A stretch of 64,000 nt of DNA from Clostridiales bacterium (GTDB lineage: Bacteria; Bacillota; Clostridia; Saccharofermentanales; Saccharofermentanaceae), in assembly GCA_017554745.1 (NCBI GenBank), contig JAFZHS010000013.1:230964-294963 (forward strand), written 5' to 3'. A model generated the notes under the pieces. That model searched no databases. It was not told the DNA's origin and saw only the letters and a program-made list of their open reading frames with translations. Numbering within the stretch: the first letter of the stretch is position 1; each line of letters opens with the position of its first letter. Shown piece by piece: positions 26,256 through 33,380 of the stretch. A program made the position numbers and the translations under genes.

Positions 26256-27662
26256 ATGGACTTCAAAAGTTTCGTTGACATGTTCGATGTCATGACATGT
26301 GTTATCTCGGTCGAGACCAAAGAAGACGGTTCTTATGGCGAGATCAGAATAGTTACCGGTAATCAGGCTTATGTTAATTCTATTGAGCATGCCAATCCGG
26401 ATGTCCCTCAGATGCTTACCAGCAAGTTTGTCCCGAACAGCCTCTACCAGACATATTTCCCGACAGATCTGAATTTTGAGGATTTCTGTTTCAGATGCGC
26501 TGTCTTAAAGCAGCCGATGCATTCTTATGTGCATCCTGACCGATACGATTTCTGGTTCAATCTTTATATGATGCCTTTGGGAAGCGAAGGCAATCTCCAT
26601 TACTGCACGTATTCCCAGATTGTTTCCAGGAGCGCGGACAGCGAGCAGATGAGCAATACATCTGCTTCAACGGCATCAGACGTTCTTAATACGTGCATCA
26701 AGCTCAGGGGAACTACCAACTTCCAGCACACGATGGATGAGGTTATCTCTGATATCAGAAAACTCTGTGACGCACAATCCTGCGTAATCCTTCTTACCGA
26801 TGAAGAGAATCACACCTGCAAGGCTCTTTGCGAGTCCAGAAATGAATATTCCATGCTTCCGAGCATGTCAGGTGTCCTGCAAGAAGGTTTCTACGATCTG
26901 GTCGCTTCCTGGAAAGATACTATTGGCGGCAGCAACTGTCTCATTGCAAAGAACAGGAATGACTGGGAATATATCAGGCAGAAAAATCCTGCGTGGTATG
27001 AGTCTCTGGTGAAAGCAAATGTCGATAGTATCGTGCTTTTCCCGCTGAAATCCACGGATGAGACTTTGGGATATATTTGGGCTTGTAATTTCGATATCAA
27101 AAATGCCGTTAAGATAAAGGAAACCCTTGAATTGACCACATTCTTTGTAGGCTCTGAAATAGCAAACCAGAGGCTTGTGGAGAAACTCAGGATCTTGAGC
27201 TCTGTTGACATGCTGACAGGTGTATTAAACAGAAATGAGATGAACAACAGGATCGACGGCCTAAGAAAGATCGGATGTGAAGAGATCAAGGGCTTAGGCA
27301 TTGTATTTGCTGACCTTAACGGTCTTAAGAGAGTTAACGATAATGAAGGACATGCTGCAGGCGATCTTCTCCTGAAGAACGGTGCTATGCTCCTTCAGAA
27401 TATATTTGTCGGTGACGAGATCTACAGAGCAGGCGGCGACGAATTCATGGTCCTTATGACATTCACTACTGAAGAAGCCATTGTCGAAAGGATCGCAAAA
27501 GCCAAAAAGCTTTCAAGACATTACGGCAATGTCTCGTTTGCCATGGGCTACAGTTTCCAAAGCGTCGTCACTGATATTACTTATGCTTTGAAGACCGCTG
27601 ACGAAAGAATGTATGCCGACAAAGAACAGTATTATAAGGAACATCCTGAGTTAAAGAGATAA
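26256..27662 (+). CDS. GAF-GGDEF diguanylate cyclase
   Basis: ATG 26256 is chosen for its GAGGTG site; the product is 468 residues. An N-terminal region of about 130 residues of unclear fold is followed by a GAF-like sensory domain (about 150-300) and a GGDEF domain (about 310-468). The active-site loop is intact (AGGDEF, residues 393-397), so c-di-GMP synthesis is expected. The inhibitory RxxD site nine residues before it reads FVGD (384-387), so product inhibition at the primary site is probably absent. No membrane segment is seen; the protein should be cytoplasmic and respond to a small soluble signal. It is monocistronic. Confidence 0.88.
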   Translation: MDFKSFVDMFDVMTCVISVETKEDGSYGEIRIVTGNQAYVNSIEHANPDVPQMLTSKFVPNSLYQTYFPTDLNFEDFCFRCAVLKQPMHSYVHPDRYDFWFNLYMMPLGSEGNLHYCTYSQIVSRSADSEQMSNTSASTASDVLNTCIKLRGTTNFQHTMDEVISDIRKLCDAQSCVILLTDEENHTCKALCESRNEYSMLPSMSGVLQEGFYDLVASWKDTIGGSNCLIAKNRNDWEYIRQKNPAWYESLVKANVDSIVLFPLKSTDETLGYIWACNFDIKNAVKIKETLELTTFFVGSEIANQRLVEKLRILSSVDMLTGVLNRNEMNNRIDGLRKIGCEEIKGLGIVFADLNGLKRVNDNEGHAAGDLLLKNGAMLLQNIFVGDEIYRAGGDEFMVLMTFTTEEAIVERIAKAKKLSRHYGNVSFAMGYSFQSVVTDITYALKTADERMYADKEQYYKEHPELKR

Positions 27663-27688
27663 GGCTCTTAAAAAATGTGCTATTCAGC

Positions 27689-27720
27689 AAACCTCCTTTC
27701 ACAACGGAGGTTTGTTTTTG
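27689..27720 (+). terminator. terminator after the GGDEF gene
   Basis: A 9-bp stem (CAAACCTCC with GGAGGTTTG), a 9-base loop and then TTTTT. Confidence 0.85.
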
Positions 27721-27770
27721 TGCGTGAGATTACAGGCTTTGTTTTGGTAAGTATTTTATGCTGAAAAGAA

Positions 27771-27834
27771 AATAAACCTCTGTACGAGTTATTTGCGCCA
27801 GCAAATACTGTTTGAAGTACAGAGGTTATTTATT
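27771..27834 (-). terminator. long inverted repeat, probable terminator of tRNA-Ala
   Basis: The left arm AATAAACCTCTGTAC (27771-27785) pairs with the right arm GTACAGAGGTTATTTATT (27817-27834) over at least 11 bp. An inner hairpin ATTTGC-GCCA-GCAAAT sits in the loop. On the minus strand the right-hand tRNA transcript would run into the stem and then a T-rich tract. Together with the GGDEF terminator, the tRNA and two promoters, it fills the 386-base stretch between the flanking genes. Confidence 0.65.
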
Positions 27835-27841
27835 TTCGCCC

Positions 27842-27916
27842 TGGTGGAGCATACGGGACTTGAACCCGTGACCCCCACACTGCCAGTGTGATGCGCTCCC
27901 ACTGCGCTAATGCCCC
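27842..27916 (-). tRNA. tRNA-Ala (anticodon GGC)
   Basis: The minus strand folds as a tRNA of 75 bases with an encoded CCA. The acceptor stem GGGGCAT pairs with ATGCTCC, and its third pair is G3:U70, the alanine identity element. The anticodon loop CTGGCAG, on a stem TCACA/TGTGG, gives anticodon GGC (codons GCC/GCU). The T arm contains GGGTTCAAGTCCC. Confidence 0.95.
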
Positions 27917-27928
27917 GTCCAAGTAAAG

Positions 27929-27957
27929 ATTATACGTGGGCTGTCAGGATTAAGCAA
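27929..27957 (-). promoter_or_regulatory. tRNA-Ala promoter
   Basis: On the minus strand TTGCTT (27952-27957) and TATAAT (27929-27934) are 17 bases apart, ending 12 bases before the tRNA. Confidence 0.8.
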
Positions 27958-28005
27958 GAAACCCCGTAAAATCTGTGTTTGCCGTATTTAACAGGGCTCT
28001 GATTA

Positions 28006-28014
28006 TGCTATAAT
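28006..28014 (+). promoter_or_regulatory. extended -10 promoter (TGCTATAAT) of galM
   Basis: TGCTATAAT is a perfect extended -10, 34 bases before ATG 28049, with TGGAGG in the leader. Confidence 0.6.
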
Positions 28015-28048
28015 TTTGAGACGAATTCATTATGGAGGTTTTCGCAAA

Positions 28049-29158
28049 ATGGCTATTACTACCAGTGATTATTTATCAGCAAAAAATCCCGATCTTAAGG
28101 CAAAGAAGTTTACGATCACGATCGACGGCGGTTATGAAGCTTCTGTCATTACATATGGTGCAGTTATTACTGATCTCATCGTTCCTGATAAGGACGGAAA
28201 GCCCACTGACATTATGCTCGGCTGCAAGGGCCTTGACGAATACATGGGCAACGGCGCAAACCACGGTGCTGTCGTAGGCCGTTCTGCTAACCGTATCAAG
28301 GATGCTTCCTTCGTTATCAATGGTGTTAAATACCAGATCCCCAAGAATGAAGGCGAGAACAACCTCCACTCCGGCAATCCCGGTTATCACAATGTTTTCT
28401 GGGACGGCAAGATCCTTTCTGAGGAAGAAGCAGATGCGATCATCCTCGACTCAAAGATCGCAGGCATCCCCGGATGCGACGGCGGCGCTGTTCTTTTGAG
28501 CTACACAAGCCCCGACGGAGCTACAGGCTTCCCCGGAAACCTTGATACAAAGGTCCTTTACTGCTGGCTCGAGGATAAGACATTCCTTATCCTTTATTGC
28601 GGTAAGACGGACAAGGATACGATCTTTGCTCCTACAAACCACGCTTACTTCAACCTCCGCGGCGAGAACGCTGAGGGCACTGTCAATAACGACCTCATCA
28701 TGATCAATTCCGACAAGATCACCATCAAGGACGATATGAACGTTCCTACGGGCGAGCTTTTGGACGTTGACGGAACTGTTTTCGACTGCAGGGAATACCG
28801 CTTCATCGGTGAGCTCAATGACAGCGATGACCATCAGATGGTCATTTCAAAGGGTATCGACCAGAACTTCTGCCTTAATACTGTTCCCGGCACATTCTCA
28901 TTTGCAGCAGCAGTTACAGCTCCTGAGTCAGGAATCACGATGGAATGCTTAACGGATCTCCCGGGCATCCAGATCTATGCAGGAAATAACCTCGGAAGCC
29001 CTCTCGACATCAAGACCACTAAGGCTTACGGCCAGTACGATGCCATCTGCCTCGAGGCCCAGATGGTACCTAACGCTGTCAACCTTACGGGATTTGCTTC
29101 TCCTGTCATTAAGGCAGGCAAGAAGGTATATCACGCCTGCGGTTACAGATTTGTTTAA
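28049..29158 (+). CDS. galM: aldose 1-epimerase (galactose mutarotase)
   Basis: The start ATG 28049 follows TGGAGGTTTTCGCAA; the product is 369 residues. It belongs to the GalM family, which interconverts the anomers of hexoses in the cytoplasm. Key residues are visible: the arginine in VVGRSANRI, the catalytic His in TNHAYFNL, and the catalytic Glu near the end in CLEAQMVPNAVN. The length is slightly longer than usual (about 340-350). No galK or galT lies nearby, so the partner sugar pathway is unknown. The gene is monocistronic, with its own promoter. Confidence 0.92.
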   Translation: MAITTSDYLSAKNPDLKAKKFTITIDGGYEASVITYGAVITDLIVPDKDGKPTDIMLGCKGLDEYMGNGANHGAVVGRSANRIKDASFVINGVKYQIPKNEGENNLHSGNPGYHNVFWDGKILSEEEADAIILDSKIAGIPGCDGGAVLLSYTSPDGATGFPGNLDTKVLYCWLEDKTFLILYCGKTDKDTIFAPTNHAYFNLRGENAEGTVNNDLIMINSDKITIKDDMNVPTGELLDVDGTVFDCREYRFIGELNDSDDHQMVISKGIDQNFCLNTVPGTFSFAAAVTAPESGITMECLTDLPGIQIYAGNNLGSPLDIKTTKAYGQYDAICLEAQMVPNAVNLTGFASPVIKAGKKVYHACGYRFV

Positions 29159-29164
29159 AGTGTA

Positions 29165-29194
29165 TTGCCCCGCTTTAATCAGTTGGAGTATAAT
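29165..29194 (+). promoter_or_regulatory. promoter of ilvE
   Basis: TTGCCC (29165-29170) and TATAAT (29189-29194) are separated by 18 bases, and AGAAAGAAGGA precedes the ATG. Confidence 0.6.
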
Positions 29195-29238
29195 GCGAAG
29201 TTAATTAAAAACAATCTTTAAGAAAGAAGGATAGTTTT

Positions 29239-30273
29239 ATGGAAAAGAAGAATCTCGACTGGTCAAACCTGACCTTCTCTTATCAGAAGACAGATAAGAG
29301 ATTCGTAGCTAACTACACAAACGGCGCATGGGACGAAGGCGCGCTCATCGATGACGACATGATTGTCATGAGCGAAGACGCAGGCGTTCTCCAGTATGCT
29401 CAGACAGTTTTCGAAGGCCTTAAGGCTTATGAGACAGTAGACGGCAGAATCGTTACTTTCCGTCCTGACCTCAACGCTGAGAGACTTCATGACTCTGCAG
29501 TCCGCCTTGAGATTCCTCCGATTTCCAAGGAAATGTTCATCAGATCAGTCCAGGAGACAGTTGCAGGCAACGCAGCTTGGGTTCCTCCGTACGGTTCAGG
29601 CGCATCTCTGTACCTCAGACCTTACATCTTCGGTATTAACCCCGTTATCGGTGTTAAGCCCGCTGATGACTATCAGTACAGAATCTTCGCTACACCTGTA
29701 GGCCCTTACTTCAAGGGCGGCGCTAAGCCGATCGCAGTTAAGATCTCTGACTTTGACCGTGCTGCTCCGAGAGGAACAGGCAACATCAAGGCAGGCCTCA
29801 ACTATGCTATGTCTCTCCACGCAATCGTTACAGCTCACAAGGAAGGATTTGCTGAGAACATCTACCTCGATCCCGCTACACGCACAAAGATCGAGGAGAC
29901 AGGCGGAGCTAACATCATCCTCACAGACGGCCAGGGCACACTCGTTGTACCTAAGTCTGATTCCATCCTGCCTTCAATCACAAGAAGATCCTTGGTTTAC
30001 GTTGCAGAGCACTACTGCGGCATGAAGATCGAGGAGAGAGAAGTTTACCTCGACGAGATCATGAGCGGTAAGTTCACAGAGGGCGGTCTCTGCGGTACAG
30101 CTGCAGTTATTTCTCCTCTCGGTTCCATCAACGATCACGGCAAGGAATTCAAGTTCGCTTCCGGCATGGAGGAGATGGGTCCTGTCATGACAAAGCTCAG
30201 AGAGACACTCACAGGCATCCAGATGGGTACTGTTGAAGCACCTGAGGGCTGGATCATGGAGATCAAGGTCTGA
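29239..30273 (+). CDS. ilvE: branched-chain amino acid aminotransferase
   Basis: This 344-residue class IV PLP aminotransferase transfers the amino group between glutamate and the 2-oxo acids of Leu, Ile and Val. The PLP Lys is Lys184 in GTGNIKAGLNYAMSLH. Other family marks are AQTVFEGLKAY, the PLP phosphate-binding CGTAA and EETGGANI. The length fits the longer BCAT type (about 340). It has its own promoter and terminator. It complements leuCDB, and its 2-oxo acids are also the likely substrates of the Vor operon at 42 kb. Confidence 0.95.
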   Translation: MEKKNLDWSNLTFSYQKTDKRFVANYTNGAWDEGALIDDDMIVMSEDAGVLQYAQTVFEGLKAYETVDGRIVTFRPDLNAERLHDSAVRLEIPPISKEMFIRSVQETVAGNAAWVPPYGSGASLYLRPYIFGINPVIGVKPADDYQYRIFATPVGPYFKGGAKPIAVKISDFDRAAPRGTGNIKAGLNYAMSLHAIVTAHKEGFAENIYLDPATRTKIEETGGANIILTDGQGTLVVPKSDSILPSITRRSLVYVAEHYCGMKIEEREVYLDEIMSGKFTEGGLCGTAAVISPLGSINDHGKEFKFASGMEEMGPVMTKLRETLTGIQMGTVEAPEGWIMEIKV

Positions 30274-30299
30274 TCCTTATAATCAACGCTATCACGAAG

Positions 30300-30327
30300 G
30301 CGGTCCCTGGTTTGGGGACCGCTTTTT
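30300..30327 (+). terminator. terminator after ilvE
   Basis: A perfect 8-bp stem (GCGGTCCC with GGGACCGC), a 7-base loop and then TTTTT. Confidence 0.9.
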
Positions 30328-30341
30328 ATTTGACTGAACGC

Positions 30342-30454
30342 AGTGACGGGAAGTGACACGATTCAGAGCGAAAACGGGTCAGTTTTTGGCAATCCTCGAA
30401 ATAGTGACGGGAAGTGACACGAAATGGCCTTGAAACGTGTCGCTTTTCGGCAAT
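30342..30454 (+). repeat. two-copy tandem repeat with a 61-base period
   Basis: A 20-base block, AGTGACGGGAAGTGACACGA, occurs at 30342-30361 and again exactly at 30403-30422. Each copy is followed by a related segment ending in GGCAAT (30388-30393 and 30449-30454). In copy 2, GTGACACG can pair with CGTGTCGC to form a hairpin. The block lies between two terminators and contains no gene. Its function is unknown. Confidence 0.75.
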
Positions 30455-30456
30455 AT

Positions 30457-30490
30457 ACAAAAAAGAAGCTGCCTCATATGAGACAGCTTC
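30457..30490 (-). terminator. terminator of ddh
   Basis: On the minus strand GAAGCTGTCTCAT and ATGAGGCAGCTTC form a long stem with one mismatch, followed by TTTTTT. Confidence 0.85.
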
Positions 30491-30513
30491 CGGGAAAGCA
30501 GATGATAAACGCT

Positions 30514-31500
30514 TTACAGCATATGCGCTCTGAGCTCTTCGCCAGACAGAGGTGAGAGGAGTGCGGGAGCTATGTCGAAGACTGTCTTGCAGCCGAAGTC
30601 GCCCTTTTGGGAGAGACGGTAGATCGCTCTGGCGTAAGCCGTGAGGACGGAGCCTGTGAACTCGGGGTTGGAATCGAGCTTTAAGGAGTACTCGATGACG
30701 TGCTTATTCTCGCCGTGAGCGCCTGTCTTGCCTGTGCGGAAGACGAAGCCACCGTGGTTGATGCGGGAGTGGTCTCTTAAGAACTCTTCTTCAGAGATGA
30801 AATGTACTGTCGTATCGTAATCAGCGAAATAGTTAGGCATTTCCTTGATGGTCTTCTCGATGAGAGCGAGGTCTGCGCCTTCTTCAGCTACTACGAAGCA
30901 CTCTCTTGTGTGCTTTTGGCGGGTCGTAAGCTCAGGATTGGAGCCGGATCTGACTGCTTCGAGAGCGCTTTCGACCGGGATCGTGTACTGTTTGCCGTTC
31001 TTGACGCCGGGAACTCTTCTGATGGCATCAGAGTGGCCCTGTGATACGCCCTTGCCCCAGAATGTGTAATCCTGGCCTTCGGGAAGGATGCAGCTGCCGT
31101 AAAGACGGTTGATGGAGAACATTCCGGGATCCCAGCCGCCGGAGATGAGGGCTGTATGCTCGCTTGCCAAAGCAGCCTTATCAACGTTTGCGAAATGCTC
31201 AGGGATCTTGGCGTGTGTATCGAAGCTGTCGATTACGTTGAACATTGAAGCGTATTCGGGTGTCTGTGTGGGAAGATCCGTAGCGGAACCGCCGCAGATA
31301 ACGAGAACATCGATCTTATCCTTCCAGTCAGCTGCTTCGAAAGAAGGTACTACTGCGATGCCTTCTGTAAGAGTTTTAACTGTGGAAGGGTCTCTTCTTG
31401 TGAAGACTGCGACAAGCTCCATGTCCTTGTTCTGACGGATAGCCAGCTCAACGCCCTTTGCGAGGTTGCCGTAGCCTAAAATACCGATTCTTATTGCCAT
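30514..31500 (-). CDS. ddh: meso-diaminopimelate dehydrogenase
   Basis: ATG at 31500 is chosen because CAAGGAGG lies just upstream; the product is 328 residues. It opens with a Rossmann NADPH motif (GILGYGNLAKGVE) and keeps the substrate segments SGGWDPGMFS and GQGHSDAIRR-like (here VSQGHSDAIRRVPG). The enzyme aminates tetrahydrodipicolinate directly to meso-DAP, the one-step branch of lysine and peptidoglycan synthesis found in some Bacillota and Bacteroidota. It is monocistronic, with its own terminator, and divergent from the ATP-grasp gene across a very short promoter region. Confidence 0.93.
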   Translation of the reverse strand: MAIRIGILGYGNLAKGVELAIRQNKDMELVAVFTRRDPSTVKTLTEGIAVVPSFEAADWKDKIDVLVICGGSATDLPTQTPEYASMFNVIDSFDTHAKIPEHFANVDKAALASEHTALISGGWDPGMFSINRLYGSCILPEGQDYTFWGKGVSQGHSDAIRRVPGVKNGKQYTIPVESALEAVRSGSNPELTTRQKHTRECFVVAEEGADLALIEKTIKEMPNYFADYDTTVHFISEEEFLRDHSRINHGGFVFRTGKTGAHGENKHVIEYSLKLDSNPEFTGSVLTAYARAIYRLSQKGDFGCKTVFDIAPALLSPLSGEELRAHML

Positions 31501-31565
31501 ATGAAAATCCTCCTTGAGGTCAAAAAATAACAACAGGATTACCTGTTTATTTCTATTCAGACGAC

Positions 31566-31574
31566 ATTATAACA
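31566..31574 (-). promoter_or_regulatory. extended -10 promoter of ddh
   Basis: The minus strand reads TGTTATAAT. It lies only about 21 bases from the plus-strand -10 of the ATP-grasp gene, so the two promoters overlap and may compete. Confidence 0.6.
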
Positions 31575-31592
31575 AAAAACGGTTTGATGTAT

Positions 31593-31598
31593 TATAAT
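31593..31598 (+). promoter_or_regulatory. -10 element placed right at the start of the ATP-grasp gene
   Basis: TATAAT at 31593-31598 would start transcription near 31605, which is the A of the first plausible ATG. There is no ribosome binding site between them, suggesting a leaderless transcript. Confidence 0.45.
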
Positions 31599-31604
31599 TC
31601 TCCT

Positions 31605-32600
31605 ATGTCAAAACTGAGTTATTTGATAAGACGCGTTACGCGCATGGATACTAAGGCCATGAGGGCCAAGATCAAGGATATCCACGAGAAGTCGGGCAAG
31701 TCCCGCGTGTGGATATTTTTCGACATGGTCCACTGCGGAAGAAAATTCGGCGCAGGATACATGGATTACTGGCTCTACGAGATGTATAACCTCACGGATG
31801 CCGAGCGCGACACCTATATCACAAGAGGCCGTAATTACGAGCTCGTTAAGAGGTATAACGACCCGGCTTACACGGATCTGATCGATAACAAGATCGAGTT
31901 TAACAAGCGTTTCGGTGATTTCCTGGGACGTAAGTGGATCGAGATCAGGAAAGATAATAAGCAGGAAGTAATAGACTTCATTAATGACCATGATATCCTT
32001 TTCGCCAAGGCTGATCTCGGTTCCTGCGGCAAGACCGTTGAAAAGATCGACTGCAAGGCAGAAAAGGCTGAAGATATTTATGAGCGTCTTGTAAATCAGG
32101 AACGCCCTCATTTCTTTGAAGAAGCTATCGTACAGCATCCTGCCGTAAGCGCAATTTATCCTTATGCGATCAACACCGTAAGGCTTGTTACCATCCAGAG
32201 GGACGGCAAGGTCCATGTGGCAAGCGCCTGCTGCAGATTCGGCAATTACGGACACAGCGTGGATAACTTCAACAACGGCGGCATGACTGCGCCTGTTGAT
32301 GAGAAGACCGGTGAGATCACTGATTTCCCTATTGATAAGACTAAGGTCCTTTATGAGAAGCATCCTATGACAGGAGCCGTCTTTAAGGGCTTCGTTTTCC
32401 CTATGTGGGATAAGGTATTGGAGATGTGCACTAAGGCGGCTATGGTCGTCCCGCAGGTCGGCTTCATCGGTTGGGACGTCTGCATTACGCCTGACGGACC
32501 TGTCATAGTTGAGGGTAACGATTATCCCGGACACGATCTGTACCAGCTCCCTGAGCATACCCACGATAAGAAGGGCATCTGGCCCAAGTACCAGTTCTGA
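31605..32600 (+). CDS. sugar-transfer-associated ATP-grasp protein
   Basis: From ATG 31605 the product is 331 residues. It resembles the ATP-grasp proteins named for their link to sugar-transfer genes (PF14397): FAKADLGSCGKTVEKI in the nucleotide-binding part, EEAIVQHPAVSAIYPYAINTVRL, and the Mg-binding end VGFIGWDVCITPDGPVIVEGN. Such enzymes ligate a carboxylate to an amine or other group at the expense of ATP, often for surface glycans. No Shine-Dalgarno site precedes ATG 31605; ATG 31644 further in is an alternative, also without one. An upstream TTG or ATG (31584, 31587) would lie inside the promoter. Confidence 0.8.
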   Translation: MSKLSYLIRRVTRMDTKAMRAKIKDIHEKSGKSRVWIFFDMVHCGRKFGAGYMDYWLYEMYNLTDAERDTYITRGRNYELVKRYNDPAYTDLIDNKIEFNKRFGDFLGRKWIEIRKDNKQEVIDFINDHDILFAKADLGSCGKTVEKIDCKAEKAEDIYERLVNQERPHFFEEAIVQHPAVSAIYPYAINTVRLVTIQRDGKVHVASACCRFGNYGHSVDNFNNGGMTAPVDEKTGEITDFPIDKTKVLYEKHPMTGAVFKGFVFPMWDKVLEMCTKAAMVVPQVGFIGWDVCITPDGPVIVEGNDYPGHDLYQLPEHTHDKKGIWPKYQF

Positions 32601-32618
32601 ATTCAATATTGATTTTAA

Positions 32619-32671
32619 CGGAAGAGAAGTGTAAACTTCCGATTGTCAATTAAAACGACAACGAGGTTTAC
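32619..32671 (+). promoter_or_regulatory. pair of mutually exclusive hairpins controlling bioY translation
   Basis: Hairpin A is CGGAAG (32619-32624) with CTTCCG (32636-32641). Hairpin B is 32631-32639 paired with 32663-32671 (9 bp, one G:T), continued by TTGTC (32643-32647) with GACAA (32657-32661) around a 9-base loop. Hairpin B buries the GAGG ribosome binding site (32663-32666) of bioY. The two hairpins share 32636-32639, so only one can form at a time. Confidence 0.5.
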
Positions 32672-32672
32672 A

Positions 32673-33287
32673 ATGTCCGAAGCAAGCTCGAAAAAGAGCA
32701 CATCCAAGTCTAAAGCATCCAAAAACAGGTCATTTATCTATGACCTTGTCCTTATTTCCATATCAGCAGCGCTCATAACGGTATCCTCCTGGATAAGCAT
32801 TCCTTTGGGCCCCGTCCCGTTCACTTTGCAGACGATGGGTATCCTTGCAGTAATGCTGGCCTGCGGCGGAAGAAAGGGAACTCTGTCCATATTGGTCTAT
32901 CTGGCACTGGGATTTTGCGGAGTGCCTGTTTTCGCAGGATTTAAGGGAGGCGTTGCGGCACTGATAGGACCTACGGGAGGCTTCCTTGCCGGATTCTTAT
33001 TGGCGGCATTGCTTTACTGGCTCCTCGAAGTAATTCTCTTCAGAAAGCTGATGACGGGCCCGGTAAGGACATGGATCTTCGGAGCCCTGAATTCAGTACT
33101 CTTTGAAGTGGTCATGTATGTCACAGGCGTCATCTGGTTTATGACCGTTTATGCCGCACAGACAGGCCCGGTCGGTCTTGCTACCGTAATGGGATGGTGC
33201 GTAATTCCTTTTATTATTCCTGATATCGTGAAGCTGGTTGCCGCAGTTGTGATAGGCGAGCGCGCCAGAAAACTGGTCAGACAGTAG
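32673..33287 (+). CDS. bioY: BioY biotin transporter S component
   Basis: ATG 32673 follows GAGG at 6 bases; the product is 204 residues. A Ser/Lys-rich cytoplasmic start of about 20 residues precedes six hydrophobic helices. The BioY marks PLGPVPFTLQT and the loop GGVAALIGPTGGFLAGF are intact. BioY binds biotin in the membrane and uses the shared ECF energizing module. No bio genes lie nearby, so the cell may scavenge biotin. The ribosome binding site lies inside a hairpin that could control translation. Confidence 0.93.
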   Translation: MSEASSKKSTSKSKASKNRSFIYDLVLISISAALITVSSWISIPLGPVPFTLQTMGILAVMLACGGRKGTLSILVYLALGFCGVPVFAGFKGGVAALIGPTGGFLAGFLLAALLYWLLEVILFRKLMTGPVRTWIFGALNSVLFEVVMYVTGVIWFMTVYAAQTGPVGLATVMGWCVIPFIIPDIVKLVAAVVIGERARKLVRQ

Positions 33288-33314
33288 GGATTATTCCTAG
33301 TTATTCTCCGTTTT

Positions 33315-33323
33315 TGATATAAT
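33315..33323 (+). promoter_or_regulatory. extended -10 promoter (TGATATAAT) of the third ABC exporter operon
   Basis: TGATATAAT is a perfect extended -10. Transcription should begin near 33330, directly before a perfect hairpin. Confidence 0.6.
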
Positions 33324-33331
33324 GTGATGAG

Positions 33332-33351
33332 TCAGAGCAGAAATGCTCTGA
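33332..33351 (+). other. 5'-terminal hairpin with GAAA tetraloop
   Basis: TCAGAGCA and TGCTCTGA form a perfect 8-bp stem around GAAA, a GNRA tetraloop. It lies within a few bases of the expected transcript start and could protect the mRNA 5' end. As DNA it could also be a repressor site. Confidence 0.5.
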
Positions 33352-33380
33352 TTAATATGGGTAAATAAGGAGATAAAATC

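Noticed and set aside
30342..30454. The two-copy 61-base repeat as a CRISPR array
   Set aside because: There are only two units, the intervening segments are related to each other rather than unique, and no cas genes are near.
31608..32606. A 332-codon minus-strand frame opposite the ATP-grasp gene
   Set aside because: The plus-strand protein has recognisable ATP-grasp segments, while the minus-strand frame has none and no ribosome binding site.
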